From the NCBI RefSeq assembly GCF_032854445.1, contig NC_088303.1:35631265-35695264 (forward strand): DNA of 64,000 nt, written 5' to 3'. Positions within the stretch are counted from its first letter, which is position 1. Every line of letters begins with the position of its first letter. The notes beneath the pieces are model-generated. The model was given only the letters and a program-made list of their open reading frames with translations, made no database searches and was not told the origin of the DNA. The position numbers and the translations under genes are program-made. Below are positions 47,835-59,410 of this stretch, in pieces. The DNA is from Liolophura sinensis (taxonomy: Eukaryota > Mollusca > Polyplacophora > Chitonida > Chitonidae).

Positions 47835-48968
47835 ATGTCTGGAGCGGAAGGTTTTAATATCACATCTCCCAGCCAAAACACAATCTTCTCTGGCTATCGG
47901 AATAATAATGGCTCCCCCGTGGGACTGCACTGGGTGTTACAGGAAGAGCCTTCAATTGTTGCCACTAAAATAATGCTAAAGAAAGTAGTGCCTCCCGTGC
48001 TCATTATGTTAGGCACTATCGGCAACGCCCTGGCTCTAGCCGTTCTTCATAGGAGTTCCACTCTCCGACAGAGTTCCGTTTGGTACTACCTCAAGGCGTT
48101 CTTCGTGGCCTCCGTCCTTGTCCTTTACTTGGGCGCGGGGCTTGACTGGTTGTGCCTTATGGCCCGTCTCACGCCCTTGTGGAACGTCACCGACGGGCTG
48201 TGCAGGATCGGTCAGTTCTTTTGTAACGTTGTGTTCTTCTCTCCGATCTGGTTTTGCGTGGCCATGGTCATTGACAGGTACATCAGCATTTGTCATCACC
48301 GCACAGCGGAGACCTTCTGCAACATGTTTTCGGCCAAAATCTCCATCATTTCCATTCAGATAGGATTGATCTTGGTAAGCATTCACGCGATGTGGACTGT
48401 CGAACTCCATGCGGAATACGGCTGTACCATTCCTCATGAAAGACAGGATTTCCACTCTATCGTATGGCCTTGGGTGTCAGGCATTATTTACACGTTTCTT
48501 CCTTTGTCCCTGTTAATTTTATTCAACACGGTGTTGTTTATTGCGATTTGCAATAAACACAAATGTCAAAACTCCGAACCTAGTGTGAGATCCTCAAGCT
48601 TCGACAACGGTAAATTGAGCATTGCGGCTCTGACAGTGGCCACTACCTACCTGCTTCTCGCGCTGCCGGCCACAACAATGAATGTGTTTATGACACAGGC
48701 CCCTGCCCATATGATTAGAACTCGCCTGGAGTACCTTCAGCTTGAATTTCTGGGTGAGATTTTCCAGCTGTTGGCTGTTCTGAATCACGCCATCATGGGC
48801 ATGGTGTGTTTCTGTAGCTCGATGGAATTCCGGCGCGAAACCTGTCGGCTGTTTTTAAAAAAGGCCCAAAGGGCTAGTATCGAACTCTCGTTGGACGAAT
48901 GCACGTGCAAGTACAGACCGAGTAACGGGTCTGTTCCAGTCATCCACTCCGATAACTCACAATTGTGA
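47835..48968 (+). CDS. class A (rhodopsin-family) G-protein-coupled receptor, orphan, probably peptide type
   Basis: A 377-residue seven-helix plasma-membrane receptor, presumed to couple a peptide ligand to G proteins; the ligand is unknown. N-terminal tail 1-49 has a glycosylation site at N8 (NIT). TM1 is about 51-72 (IGNALALAV, N64 = N1.50), TM2 82-107, TM3 124-146 ending in DRYISIC (D147-R148-Y149), TM4 168-188, TM5 207-233 (P223), TM6 261-283 (P278), TM7 303-328. C123 and C197 are placed for the TM3-ECL2 disulphide; N117 (NVT) is another glycosylation site. Odd points: the usual Asp at 2.50 seems to be S93, TM6 lacks FxxCWxP (TYLLLALPAT), and TM7 reads NHAIM (317-321) for NPxxY. The NH-type TM7 end with CFCSSMEFR recalls the large lophotrochozoan groups of FMRFamide-receptor-like orphans. 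The start has a good context (ACC before ATG) and an in-frame TAG at 47814, so no coding exon lies upstream. The CDS has no intron. The class is certain, the subfamily is not. Confidence 0.95.
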   Translation: MSGAEGFNITSPSQNTIFSGYRNNNGSPVGLHWVLQEEPSIVATKIMLKKVVPPVLIMLGTIGNALALAVLHRSSTLRQSSVWYYLKAFFVASVLVLYLGAGLDWLCLMARLTPLWNVTDGLCRIGQFFCNVVFFSPIWFCVAMVIDRYISICHHRTAETFCNMFSAKISIISIQIGLILVSIHAMWTVELHAEYGCTIPHERQDFHSIVWPWVSGIIYTFLPLSLLILFNTVLFIAICNKHKCQNSEPSVRSSSFDNGKLSIAALTVATTYLLLALPATTMNVFMTQAPAHMIRTRLEYLQLEFLGEIFQLLAVLNHAIMGMVCFCSSMEFRRETCRLFLKKAQRASIELSLDECTCKYRPSNGSVPVIHSDNSQL

Positions 48969-49299
48969 TAAGAAAATACACTCACATTGCATTCTTATCC
49001 TTATTGTTGTGTATGAACAGAAACGTTCGTTAAATACGGAATATGGAATTGTCAGTGTGCATAAGGAACCACGTTAAGCGTATGTATTATTCAGTGAAAT
49101 CGGACTACTGCATGCATGAGGATTTGTTACAATTTTTATTACGGTCATTGGTATGGCAGATATCAGAGTGATTGCGAAGACCGGTTATTGTACTCATAAA
49201 AGCAAGTTTTGTATTGTTTAAGCGTAGTACTATTGACATATACACTCGCATGATTTAATTACAAGGAGCAAAAATCTAAAAATTTGTCAATATTCCGTC

Positions 49300-49305
49300 A
49301 ATAAA
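49300..49305 (+). terminator. candidate poly(A) signal of the GPCR gene
   Basis: AATAAA lies 332 bases after the stop codon, in AT-rich sequence, followed within 20 bases by a T-rich stretch. It is the first AATAAA I see after the CDS. Confidence 0.5.
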
Positions 49306-49429
49306 TCTTTTCAGTACATGACTACTTTACGATACATTTTTTTTTATGCAAACGGTAATTTGGAAGTAGGGTATTCATTAAGTGATGATCCCTTACTGGT
49401 TCAATCGATGAAGCCGCGGTTTCACCGAA

Positions 49430-49629
49430 TATGACCATGATCAACATATTCACATGTTCGAATCAATGCCACGCGGTTCCACTGCGGCTTTACGTCAGGA
49501 AAATTTGGACCAAGTTCGGTGATTTCCGCTGGGCTCTGCTTAGCTTCCTCCTTTTACAAACTTTTGTGGTGTTATGGGGAAATATTGCCGAAATTGAGAC
49601 GTAAAGGTAACAATCAAGTAAATAAATAG
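49430..49629 (+). mobile_element. probable decayed SINE (family 1 related)
   Basis: TTCGGTGATTTCCGCTGGGC with TCTGCTTAGCTTCCTCCTTT and GGGGAAATATTGCCGAAATT, then GACGTAAAGGTAACAATCAA and GTAAATAAATAGA, follow the block order of the family 1 body and tail. The AAATATTGCCGAA form of the tail differs from the other copies, so this may be a sister family. The head is not recognisable. Confidence 0.55.
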
Positions 49630-49945
49630 AACTCATCATCCATGAGCATAGCAGCCATGTCCACGCAATTTATTCGGGAAACGTTTCGAAAGGAAGGGGA
49701 AAAGATGTATCCTAACCCACAGCAAGACAAAAAAAAACCTGCACTCAGTGGGGAATCTTTCGCGCCTTTCTTTTTCGGATATTATATCAGAAATGTCATC
49801 TTCATTCCTGTCTTTGTGTTGATGTGTTGAGAGCAATCTGATCTACGTCATAAGGATGTTCCACGGTCAGTTTTATGTGTAGAGGAAGGCAGATTGCCTG
49901 ACGTACACCGCAGACACATCCGCTTTTACCAGCCTACTTCGCGAG

Positions 49946-50695
49946 GTTTTTCAAGGGGTTTTCACCACCAGCAAGGTTGGTAAGGGTTTTCTCCGCCAGT
50001 TAGAGTTGTCATGGTGAGATGTAAGAACTTTCTCCACCAGTAAGACTTGTCAATGTTTTTCTTTACCGGTAAGGTTTGTCAGGAATTCTTGAATCAGAGA
50101 GGTTTGTCAAATATTTTCCTTAGCAGTAAGGTTTGTCAAAGATTTTCTTTAACATTTAGTTTTGTCACCGTTTTCTCCGCCAGTAAGTTGTATAAGGGTT
50201 TTCTTCGCCAATAAGATTTGTCAAAATTTTTCTTTAGTAGTTAATTTTGTCACGGTTTTCTCCACCAGTAAGATTTGTCATGGATTTTTCCACCAGAAAG
50301 CTTTATCAAGAATTTCTTCGTCAGTTTCGTTTGTTGGGGTTTTCTTCACCAGTACGGTTTACCGAAGATTTTCTTATAACAATTAGTTTTGTCACGGATT
50401 TCTCCACCAGTAAGACTTGTCAGGGTTTTCTTTACCAGTTAGTTTTGTCAGGGTTTTCTAAACCAGTAAGGTGTGTCATTCTTTGTATTTAGTTGAGTTT
50501 TCTCAACCGGTATGATTTATCAGGGTTTTCTTTAGCAGTTAGTTTTGTCATGGTTTCTCCACCAGTACGGTTTGTCAGGAATTTCCCAGTCAGTTTGGTT
50601 TGTCTGGGTTTTCGTCGCCAGTAAGGTTTGTCAAAGATTTTCTTTGGCAGTTGGTTTTGTAACGGAATTCTCCACCCGTAAGGTTTGACAGGGTT
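49946..50695. repeat. degenerate 28-29-bp minisatellite, about 26 copies
   Basis: GTTTTCTCCACCAGTAAGRT followed by TTGTCAGG recurs throughout, in two alternating forms, one with CCAGTAAGG and one with TTTAGCAGTTAGTTTTGTCA. This suggests a higher-order unit of about 57 bases. Copies differ strongly from each other. Open frames on both strands (50162-50492 +, 50489-50782 -) translate the repeat. Confidence 0.88.
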
Positions 50696-53600
50696 TAACG
50701 CAAATGTAAATTCAAATGCTACCTCCTGGAGAATCCTACAAAACGTTTTGTTTTCATTTTTGTCATAGTTATGATACCTCAAACGTTACACCAAAATCGT
50801 TTTCATACGTCATGAAGGACATCAAACGCAAAATAGTAATAATTAGTAATATGCTTCATAACATCCCACCGGCCTTGTCAGCTGTAGTAGATCGCTCTCC
50901 GATCCCTACAGTTAACTGCTGCCTAACACCAACCTTATAAACTAAAACAAAAAGTAGAACCACACCCTTTTATAATATCACAGAACCATTTTAGTTGTAT
51001 AGTATATATTTGGTATTACTCGTCTTTGTAGTCAACAGTGTCCTGTCATCATGAAGGGAGATTGTCCCAAAAGCACACCAGTTTGGCACAGACTCACCTT
51101 ATTTAGGTAAAACATGCCTCAGAATGAAAAGGAACTGCAAATATTGTCCCTCGGGCATTCTTTTGAGGATATATTTATGGGCTAAGTGTCAAACAGTGGG
51201 CGGATATATGTCACAAACATTTGTCTTGCGTGGCCGAAAGGCATTAAGTTGCCGCACTATTAACAAAGATTTAGCAGTCTTAACTGACATCCAAGCCGCA
51301 TATTCTCTTTAGCATATGTTACCTTGGCGGTTAGAGAAGATTATACAAAATGTAACTGACGTATATTGGGTGTTGCTGAGAAGTTCAGAACAAAATTTCA
51401 GTGGGGCGATTTACAAGCTCCAAGTTCAATGTTCTTTTACTGGAGGAAATATACTCCAGTGAGCAATATGGACTCGTGTTCCTAACTCGTCTTCACACGA
51501 CAAAGTGGACTAAACTCATCATTTTTTGTGAAAATAGGGAATATCCTAGCTGGTGTTGACATATCTTGAAAATTGTTGAGCATTTCGAAGTTTTCGCTTA
51601 AACTTGTTAGTCTCTTTCCACACACTTGACTGATTAAATCCGGACTTATCCCAGATGATTTATCGTTTATCTGATGTCTCGTTGCTATTGCTAAACTATT
51701 TGTTTTAATTAAATATACTATAAATGATGAATACTTATAAGTGATGTAAATGTATCCAGAATTGGCCCGTGTAGATGAACAGCCACCGGGTTTGTACAAG
51801 AATGTAACCTTGGTGTGTATGGGAGGGGAAGGCGTCAGATACCTGACAAAGCACCTGACTTAGAGCTGGAACAGATCCACCAAGGCAAAGCATTCGATCA
51901 CGCCATTGGTCAAGGGCTTTTCGTTTCGAAGGACAACCATCTCCACGACTCTGTCATCGAGGGCTGGCTTCTTTAAGGCAGGGGAGGACATCCTGTTATA
52001 AACACCGCAAATAAATGTTCCTGTTACAATCGTTTACAGTAATACACACTTAATTTTCGACATCAACAGCGAGTAGATTCGTGTATAAGAGGTTGACGAA
52101 AGGCTAAATGTACATGTTGGATTGATGGATTGCTTTATAACTATGCGCAAGAGGCTTGATAGCACTCGAGGCGAAAACGATCAATAACCTATTCGTGAGA
52201 ACAGGTCAGTTGTAACCTCTGTTATATCATCGACAAATTATGAACAAGTTGTACCGGTAGAACTGGTATGTATTAATGAATTCCTCAATTATTAAGTAAT
52301 ACAAGATTAGATTTTGAATATTTAAGCATCTTATATATTAAATAGTCTCATAATCGCTGGACAAGTGACTTAGAGTAGTGTGTGTTGTGGCCATTAATAT
52401 TGACGATCAGATTAATGATTAAAGTCAACCCGCCTAGCTGGAAATAATTTTAAGAGTACATTATAGAATTGGTACATTTGTAATGAATTCCAGAACCCTT
52501 GAAAAATTAATGACGTGGTTCAAAGCAATTACCACGTCATAAACAGTAGCATAACTGTGCATAGATTTAAAATACTTATGGCACTTGAGCGGTATTTCAG
52601 ACATGTCGCCTTAACCCCAGATTCGCCAAAAAAAATTTGTCAGATAACTCTTTCCAAAGAAGACAGGCAAACTTATACTGTATCTAAGGTCCATGCCCGA
52701 CATCCGCACACGATTGCACACCATGAAGAGGTATTTTAAATCCATAGTCGGAAGATCCATATTTTCAAAATAGCCTAAAACTTCAGTAAGAGTGAGTAAG
52801 TGATTGGGGTTTAAATATATGGAAGACAGAAGCAGTTATTAATTTTGATGTTCTCACGATACGTTGATGCGATAAACAAGGATCATTATACTGACCCTAG
52901 TACCGGCTTTAAGGGGAATGTGATAACCTATGACAACTGTTAAAAAAAGAAATCCTGAACGCCCTGTCCATTTTCGTAAACACAAATTTTATACTCAATG
53001 TAAAATTTTAAAAATTTAAATTGCATGATTTTGTGTAAAACATTTCTTATAGGTGCACATTTTTTGACTAGAACCTGTAGGCATTCCGCGTACAGGAAAT
53101 GTATAGTTATAATTCTGAAATGGGTTTAATTGTCTTCAATTTATAACTTGAACTGGTTTTCGGATTACAATGAAGTCGTATAAATTAAACTAACTCTTGT
53201 ATAATTAAACTTTGTCGTATTTTACTGTCGTAGGAAAAACGTAGTGATACCTTATTCTAGTGAAATGTAACACATATTGCAGTATATTGGGGACAATGAC
53301 AAAATGTTCTCTTTGTAGGTAAGAGAGAGAGGGGATGTTTGTTGCAAGGTTTGGTTTCAAATTACCATTTTCTTTCCCTCTGGCGGATCACTTAAATTCA
53401 AGGGTTTTAGAGGCTGACCTTAGATTGTGTGTGGCAGACTGTTCACACCACGACACCAATAAAACTGTCGTGGCATGAACTGACATATGGAAGAGACTAC
53501 CTAATTAAAACGATGTTAAACAATGTTAGACAGTATTCTCATATGACATGTTCAAAAGGCATATGAAGTTTACATTGTAGCGTCTCTTATCCATTCTTTT

Positions 53601-54820
53601 TATTCTGTCTCTTTTTTGATTGTCTTATTGTTCTGAACGTGTTAAAAGGAATTTAAGGCACAGGGCTTTCAACTAAGCACGTTGAGCAGGTCAAAGGTTG
53701 TAAGAACTGATTATTTCAGATTTTGGGTCAAGAAGGTGTATTGGAAATATTTCTTCTGGTTTATTGCGGTTGGTTCAATGAGAGGAAATGGGTTTCACTG
53801 GGTTTGTATTAGTTTTTTAGAAAGCAAAATAATACACATGTACCAGTCAAAGCGTTTAGACCCATTTATAAAACAGCGATCGATGCTTCATTCTATTCAA
53901 ATAAGACGTGCATGAAAAAAATCAGGTCAAAGAACCGTTTCTGTTCAAGAAAGGCGACATCACTGATATCCCAAGGTTAACAGACAAAGAAATTCCATCG
54001 CTCTTGCCAACTCTCCGGGGATCACTTCCACAAAAAAACAGAGTAAGTGGATTGTTACTACCATGGTGATATATGTTAAATATAAATGACTACAGCCCGG
54101 AGGGCCAAAAATATGCTGATTCTACAACACAAGGGTATCTCTGCAGTGAGGGATGATATAAGGCCTCTCTTCACTTGATTTTCAGCACAATATAGTTACA
54201 AACTGGTGCCTGGTTTCAGGCTAAAATTACTGAGCTACTAGCTAAAAATACCGGGCTACAGGCTGAAAGCAAAGGGTTTCGTTTCACACACGTTTCTACG
54301 TAGATTCATGGGAGTGCACAATAATTGTAGCCAAGCCAAGCGTCAGCGGCAATGGTTAAGGTTATTAGTCGTAGTTGTAGAATGTAACAAGTCCGTTTGT
54401 AAGATAGATATCTTTACCCATGCCAAATAAAATGCCAAGTTCTGTTTGACTGGCGAGACAAAAACGATGACTGGTGCGTTGACATTTGACGCCATTAGAC
54501 TTAAGTACTTTTCAACCTTTATTCACGAAAGAAGCCATTCTGTCAGTTGAGTATAGGAAGCCCGTTGACGTCAAACCGGAAAAACGGTTCGAACATCTAA
54601 CGGTCAATGGTTTTCAAAGTCACGAACGCAATGGACATTAGAGTGCACTGTGGTGTTAATCAAAGGCTTGATGGACATTGTGCATAACTAACCTTGTGTC
54701 CATATAAGTATCCTGTAGGAACTAACGCCAAGCTTGGAACAATTTAGGTTTCCTGTAGGTCTCACTAAAACTCCCAATTGTTTTACCGCAGGGCTGTGTA
54801 GGATGGATAAACAATAATGG
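50696..54820. other. non-coding stretch with a small SINE family 2 tail fragment at 52785-52815
   Basis: No gene is recognised. At 52785-52815 AGAGTGAGTAAGTGATTGGG followed by GTTTAAA resembles the minus-strand tail of SINE family 2. Open frames up to 105 codons (51482-51799, -) carry no domain. Confidence 0.42.
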
Positions 54821-55491
54821 AGGTAAATTGACAAGAAGTCAGATTTTACCTCTTACGTGCGACCATTTTCTAACCATGCCGTTGTCGTTGCTGCTCTGGT
54901 TTTGTTCCCCGCGCATTATGTCGTATATATGCTTACGGAAAGCAGGATTCTCTTGATGGCCTAACAGCCTCCGAGACCTATTCCCTCTGCATTGTTTATG
55001 TTACTGTGCATTAAACGTGACGACAAAGCAGCATTTGGAGTTATTCTACAACACTGAAGGCCAATAAATTTTCTTAGTCACTGGTGTTAGTTATACTATT
55101 GTAAATTGGCTCTATTGAAAACATTTACACCAACAGTTAGATTAAAACCCGCATAAAAATAAATTGACAATGTCAGATTACATGTGACTATTTGCCAACG
55201 GTCGCACTGTCGATGCTTCTTTCGATTTACAAAATATGCTGCTGTCTTTTATATCAGCAAAGTTCTGATCATTAAGCAGAATTTGTACACCGTGCGTAAG
55301 ACCATTGTTATCGTGTACCAAGCGGTCAATCGCTAAGACATAAGAAGTATGGGTTCAACCTCGGCTGTGCACAGGATTTTGCAGATCTTTGCTGTCACAA
55401 TTCATGAAACCTTCGTGACGTCGTCCCTGTTAGAGTAACTAGATAAATCTGACCTTTTGTCAGTTTACCTCATTTAAGGTTATTATTCTAC
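54821..55491. repeat. dispersed repeat with inverted ends (possible non-autonomous DNA transposon)
   Basis: AGGTAAATTGACAAGAAGTC plus AGATTT at 54821-54847 is repeated inverted at 55445-55470 with about four mismatches in 26. A third, direct copy of the motif lies at 55159-55180. The end at 55445-55491 matches 36915-36969 over a longer stretch. The interior has no transposase-like frame. I cannot fix the outer ends or a target-site duplication. Confidence 0.5.
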
Positions 55492-55696
55492 TAAAACCTT
55501 GTCTACTAAATGGCTTAAATGGTTATACCCCATAGCACCATACAAAATTTACATGATTACCTCCGATTTTCCACCCATCAACCTGTCTATCAACGAATGC
55601 ACAAATCATTTACTTTCAGCTTCGGAGTAAAACACCGAATTGATACTTGCACATAGTAAACCACCGTAAACTTCACCAAGCTGATAAGCACAAGTC

Positions 55697-56151
55697 GAGC
55701 TTAGCTCATTCCCAAGAGAGTGATTGTGGAGCTTAGCTCATTCCCAAGAGAGTGATTGTGGAGCTTAGCTTATTCCCAAGAGAGTGATTATGGAGCTTAG
55801 CTCATTCCCAAGAGAGTGATTATGGAGCTTAGCTCATTCCCAAGAGAGTGATTGTGGAGCTTAGCTCATTCCCAAGAGAGTGATTGTGGAGCTTAGCTCA
55901 TTCCCAAGAGAGTGATTGTGGGGCTTAGCTCATTCCCAAGAGAGTGATTGTGGAGCTTAGCTCATTCCCAAGAGAGTGATTGTGGAGCTTAGCTCATTCC
56001 CAAGAGAGTGATTGTGGAGCTTAGCTCATTCCCAAGAGAGTGATTGTGGAGCTTAGCTCATTCCCAAGAGAGTGATTATGGAGCTTAGCTCATTCCCAAG
56101 AGAGTGATTGTGGAGCTTAGCTCATTCCCAAGAGAGTGATTGTGGAGCTTA
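55697..56151. repeat. 32-bp satellite, 14 nearly identical copies
   Basis: Fourteen full units start every 32 bases from 55697 to 56113, plus a partial GAGCTTA at 56145. The unit is GAGCTTAGCTCATTCCCAAG + AGAGTGATTGTG. Only five substitutions occur in the array: GATTATG in units 3, 4 and 12, TATTCCC in unit 3 and GGGCTT in unit 8. There are no indels. GAGCT-T-AGCTC inside the unit is an odd palindrome. It is much more uniform than every other array in the window, so it expanded or was homogenised recently. Confidence 0.97.
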
Positions 56152-57307
56152 TCATTTGGTCTCATAAAAAGAACAGTACCTTCATGCATACACCATTAAT
56201 CAGCAGAAATCCAAAATGAAAAAAAAATAGCTTAAATATATTTCGGAGGCTGGTTTATGTGACAGTACTAGTGATTAATTTTTGGTTGAGTATCCGGATA
56301 AAATCTGATAAGGACTACATGAAGTTTTTCCTTTGCTTCTCTCTCTCTCACACATTGTCACCAAGAAAGGATAAACAACAGATGCCTGGTGTAAAAAAAA
56401 GGCTATATGAGCAGATAAGATGACATTTGGGTTGCCAGTGGCAGAGATTTATATCGGATAATCTGGGGCGTGTATAGCGTGTTACGTGGCTGGACTTTGA
56501 TAATCATGACTGTATCTCGTGTGAATCATACAGCGAGGTATTTCATATCCGCCCTTAATAAATTATACATAAAGACGCAGCTGTTATCAAGTATGACCCA
56601 ACCCACACGTTCAGTAATTAGTAGAGGGTGAGAAAAGAAAAACATAAGAAAGATTACACCCCAAGGTGTTCCTTATAATTTTACTCAAGAGACCTTGTCC
56701 ATTTTGCACCCAGGTTTGTTGTAATTTTCTCGCATATCCTTAGCTTTGGATCACTTGGATATATCAGGGTGTTTGTTTATGTCAAACGGGTGAACTCCCT
56801 CCTGCTTAAAGATGGAATACGGTATTGGAGCGAATCGAGGGTGTCAGTTTAAATCTTATTTTGGGTTTATATGAGACAAATCCATATGTTATATATGTAA
56901 ACTGGAGAAAATTCTGATAGGATTGTTTATGCTTAAATGATAAGTGATGTTGAAGCAATGTTAAGAAAGTCTACCGTATACTCCTACCGTGGTTTAGTGC
57001 AGCGACTGTCTCAGTGTTTCGTTAACTCTAGTGCACGACAACCATTGCGAAGGAAAAAGAATACGCTTTTTTTCGGATTTTGTATCATTTTGTATACCAC
57101 TGTTTTTCCCTTTGCAATCACCAGGATCAAACATGACAAATTCGCTGAAAAAAGATTGCAGAGGAGTGCTTTTTCTTTCTCATAAATGATGAAATGTTTA
57201 CCACTGTTTTTCACCGATACAACATGCCGTTGTCCTTCACTGATACAACATATGCCAACCATTGTGTCTCAACATATAAAACATGCGTCAATGAGCCAGT
57301 CTATGTG
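56152..57307. other. non-coding stretch, nothing recognised
   Basis: One + strand open frame of 82 codons (56937-57185) has no domain. No repeats are recognised. Confidence 0.45.
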
Positions 57308-59410
57308 TTCTGCTTCAGCTGTACCCAGAAAGTAAGACACACTTCCGACAGCTGCTCTCTAGCGATAAAACAGTGTCTCCTCTTTTATTGCCTTAATGAA
57401 AATGTGGCGCCAACAACAGCTTGAAGAACCGTGGAATAAGGCCAAGACAACAAGGCCAAGACAATAAGGCCAAGACAATAAGGCCAAGACAACAAGGCCT
57501 AGTATTTACATGGTTGTGTCTTCTGGCCATAAGCACCAAACATTAATAGCTGATTCATTCAAAAGCGTATAGTGGCCCAGTCAGATAATTTATTCTTGAT
57601 TAACATGCCGATTGATTCGGCGTTTAATAAAAACCAATGGTTACTGATTAATGCTCCGCCCCATAGCACTACGTGTCATTACAACTGCACTAAATCAATT
57701 AAATGGTAATTAGGAGAAAGCAATTCAGTTGAATTATCCTGTAATATAGACGGCGCTCCGTACACATTGGTTTTACTTGACAAACCAAAATGTGTCAAAA
57801 ACACTCCAGTTACAATCAGTTAAATACAAACAGTTCTACTACAGTGAATTCTGGAGAGATTCATGTGAAAGCTAAGCAAATTTATAAAGTCGTATTAAAG
57901 TGGAGACGAAACCTGATCAAGAAAAGCTCGTTAGAGAGGAATAGAATTAGGGAAAACCAAAGAATTGACATAAAGTTGGTAGATAGAGATGTCTAAACTA
58001 ATTGAGGCCATTGATCGATCTGACTGGTCGATTGATTGATTCATTGATTTACTTGGTTGATTGATACCACTGGCTAATAAACAAACTGAGAGAATTCTAC
58101 CCTACCTTCCTCCGCCCGCCATTTCAATGTTGTCACATCTAACCCGTCAGGAGCTGGTACAGTCGAAGATAACACCCTAGCGAATAATGTCAAGGCCTTC
58201 TTTGTGCCATCTGTTTAAGTGGGAAATTGTTTGGTCAGACTTTGAAGGCAATCTAACATGGTTTACCGGACGTCCATTATTGATTCGAAATCGTTTTAGT
58301 CACTGACCTGAAATCTTTGCAAGAATACACATCAAACCTTGAAGAATATCTGTCATCTCACCCGTGCAGTTTCGTGATACACTCCGTCAAACAATCCTCT
58401 CAGATTAGGTGTGCACTGTCAGGTTGGTGGAAGAGACCTGCGAAAACACATTCGTCATATAACACTACCTCAGTGAATGATATTGGTCGCTTTTGGAATG
58501 ATATTGACCTTATTGGTTATTACATTTTGGTGACATTGAAAAGAGTTTACCCCGGAATAATACATGCCACATAAGAGTAAGTATTTGTTCAAAGGTCAAC
58601 CTCTAATTTTCAGTTAGCTCTGTACTGTAGTTTAAAATATCCCTGTAAGTTTCTAATTGGAATTACCCATGCAGCTATTATATGTCTTTCGATGATAATT
58701 AGACGAGCTTTTGGTTTTACTAACAGTTTGACTGATTTCAAGGTTGGAGTCCAACATCTCCCCCATTGAAACCAGTGTTTTTATTACATCTTCTCTGTTT
58801 TCTATATGCCTCTATACCCTATCTCGTGAAGGCCTGGGCACTAAAGTGTCATAATGTGTTGAAAAACTTCTACTGTAGCAGCATGCAGTCCCCTCAACTC
58901 TACACTCACGTGTATACATTCAGGTCAATGAGAAAAAATTACATCGTGCCTCTGGCAACAAGGCGTTGCTTCTAAACCGCAGCCATCTATCACTAAGGAC
59001 AAGGCCTTTAATTACCTGAGCAAAGGACCTTCAAATCCCGAACGTTGACTTTCGTCAGTTCAAGCTAATTTTAAGGATAATGACAAAGTAGTTCAAAATG
59101 GTTACAGGGATTACCAAGGTAACCTCGTGTAACAGGCACGCTAAAAAAAACAGTCAGTGCAACTTCATGCAAACCAACGTATATTAAACCACTTAGAATA
59201 GAGCCTACCAACCAACCCTGTCTAAAGGAAATACCATCTGGACAAGATCGTCTGAAATCAACTGAGTTGTATCCCGTAGTATCCCGTAGTAAAATTGCCT
59301 TTTATTTAAATCCTGTGTTTCAGCACTTAAAACAGTCGAGACAGACGTTGTCGAAACATGCTGGGTTCAACGGCCCTGTTAAAATATGATAATTGTTTCA
59401 CTTATTTTAC
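57308..59410 (+). repeat. direct duplication of about 2 kb, copy A
   Basis: Many blocks recur in the same order in copy B (62008-63905): CAGCGATAAAACAG-like and AAAATGTGGCGCCAACAA, TTTAAGTGGGAAATTGTTTG, CTCTGGCAACAAGGCGTTGC, CCGCAGCCATCTATCACTAA, ACCAACGTATATTA and ATCTGGACAAGAT. The copies have many substitutions and indels. No conserved open frame runs through both, so it is not an obvious gene duplication. It may be two copies of an unrecognised transposable element or an old segmental duplication. Confidence 0.85.
57438..57499. repeat. 14-bp tandem repeat, about 4.4 copies
   Basis: AAGGCCAAGACAAC or AAGGCCAAGACAAT occurs at 57438, 57452, 57466 and 57480, with a partial AAGGCC after. It lies in copy A of the 2-kb duplication and is missing from copy B, so it arose after the duplication. 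Confidence 0.92.

Noticed and set aside
47779-47973. 64-codon frame overlapping the start of the receptor
   Set aside because: Its first codon is TTG, it is out of frame with the receptor and it has no domain.
48036-48455. 139-codon minus-strand frame opposite the receptor
   Set aside because: It is a shadow of the receptor CDS, open because of the GC-richer third positions of the sense strand.
50162-50782. Several open frames on both strands with repeated peptide motifs
   Set aside because: They are translations of the degenerate 28-bp array.
55697-56151. CRISPR-like regular array
   Set aside because: Units are contiguous 32-bp tandem repeats with no unique spacers, and the genome is eukaryotic. 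It is a satellite.
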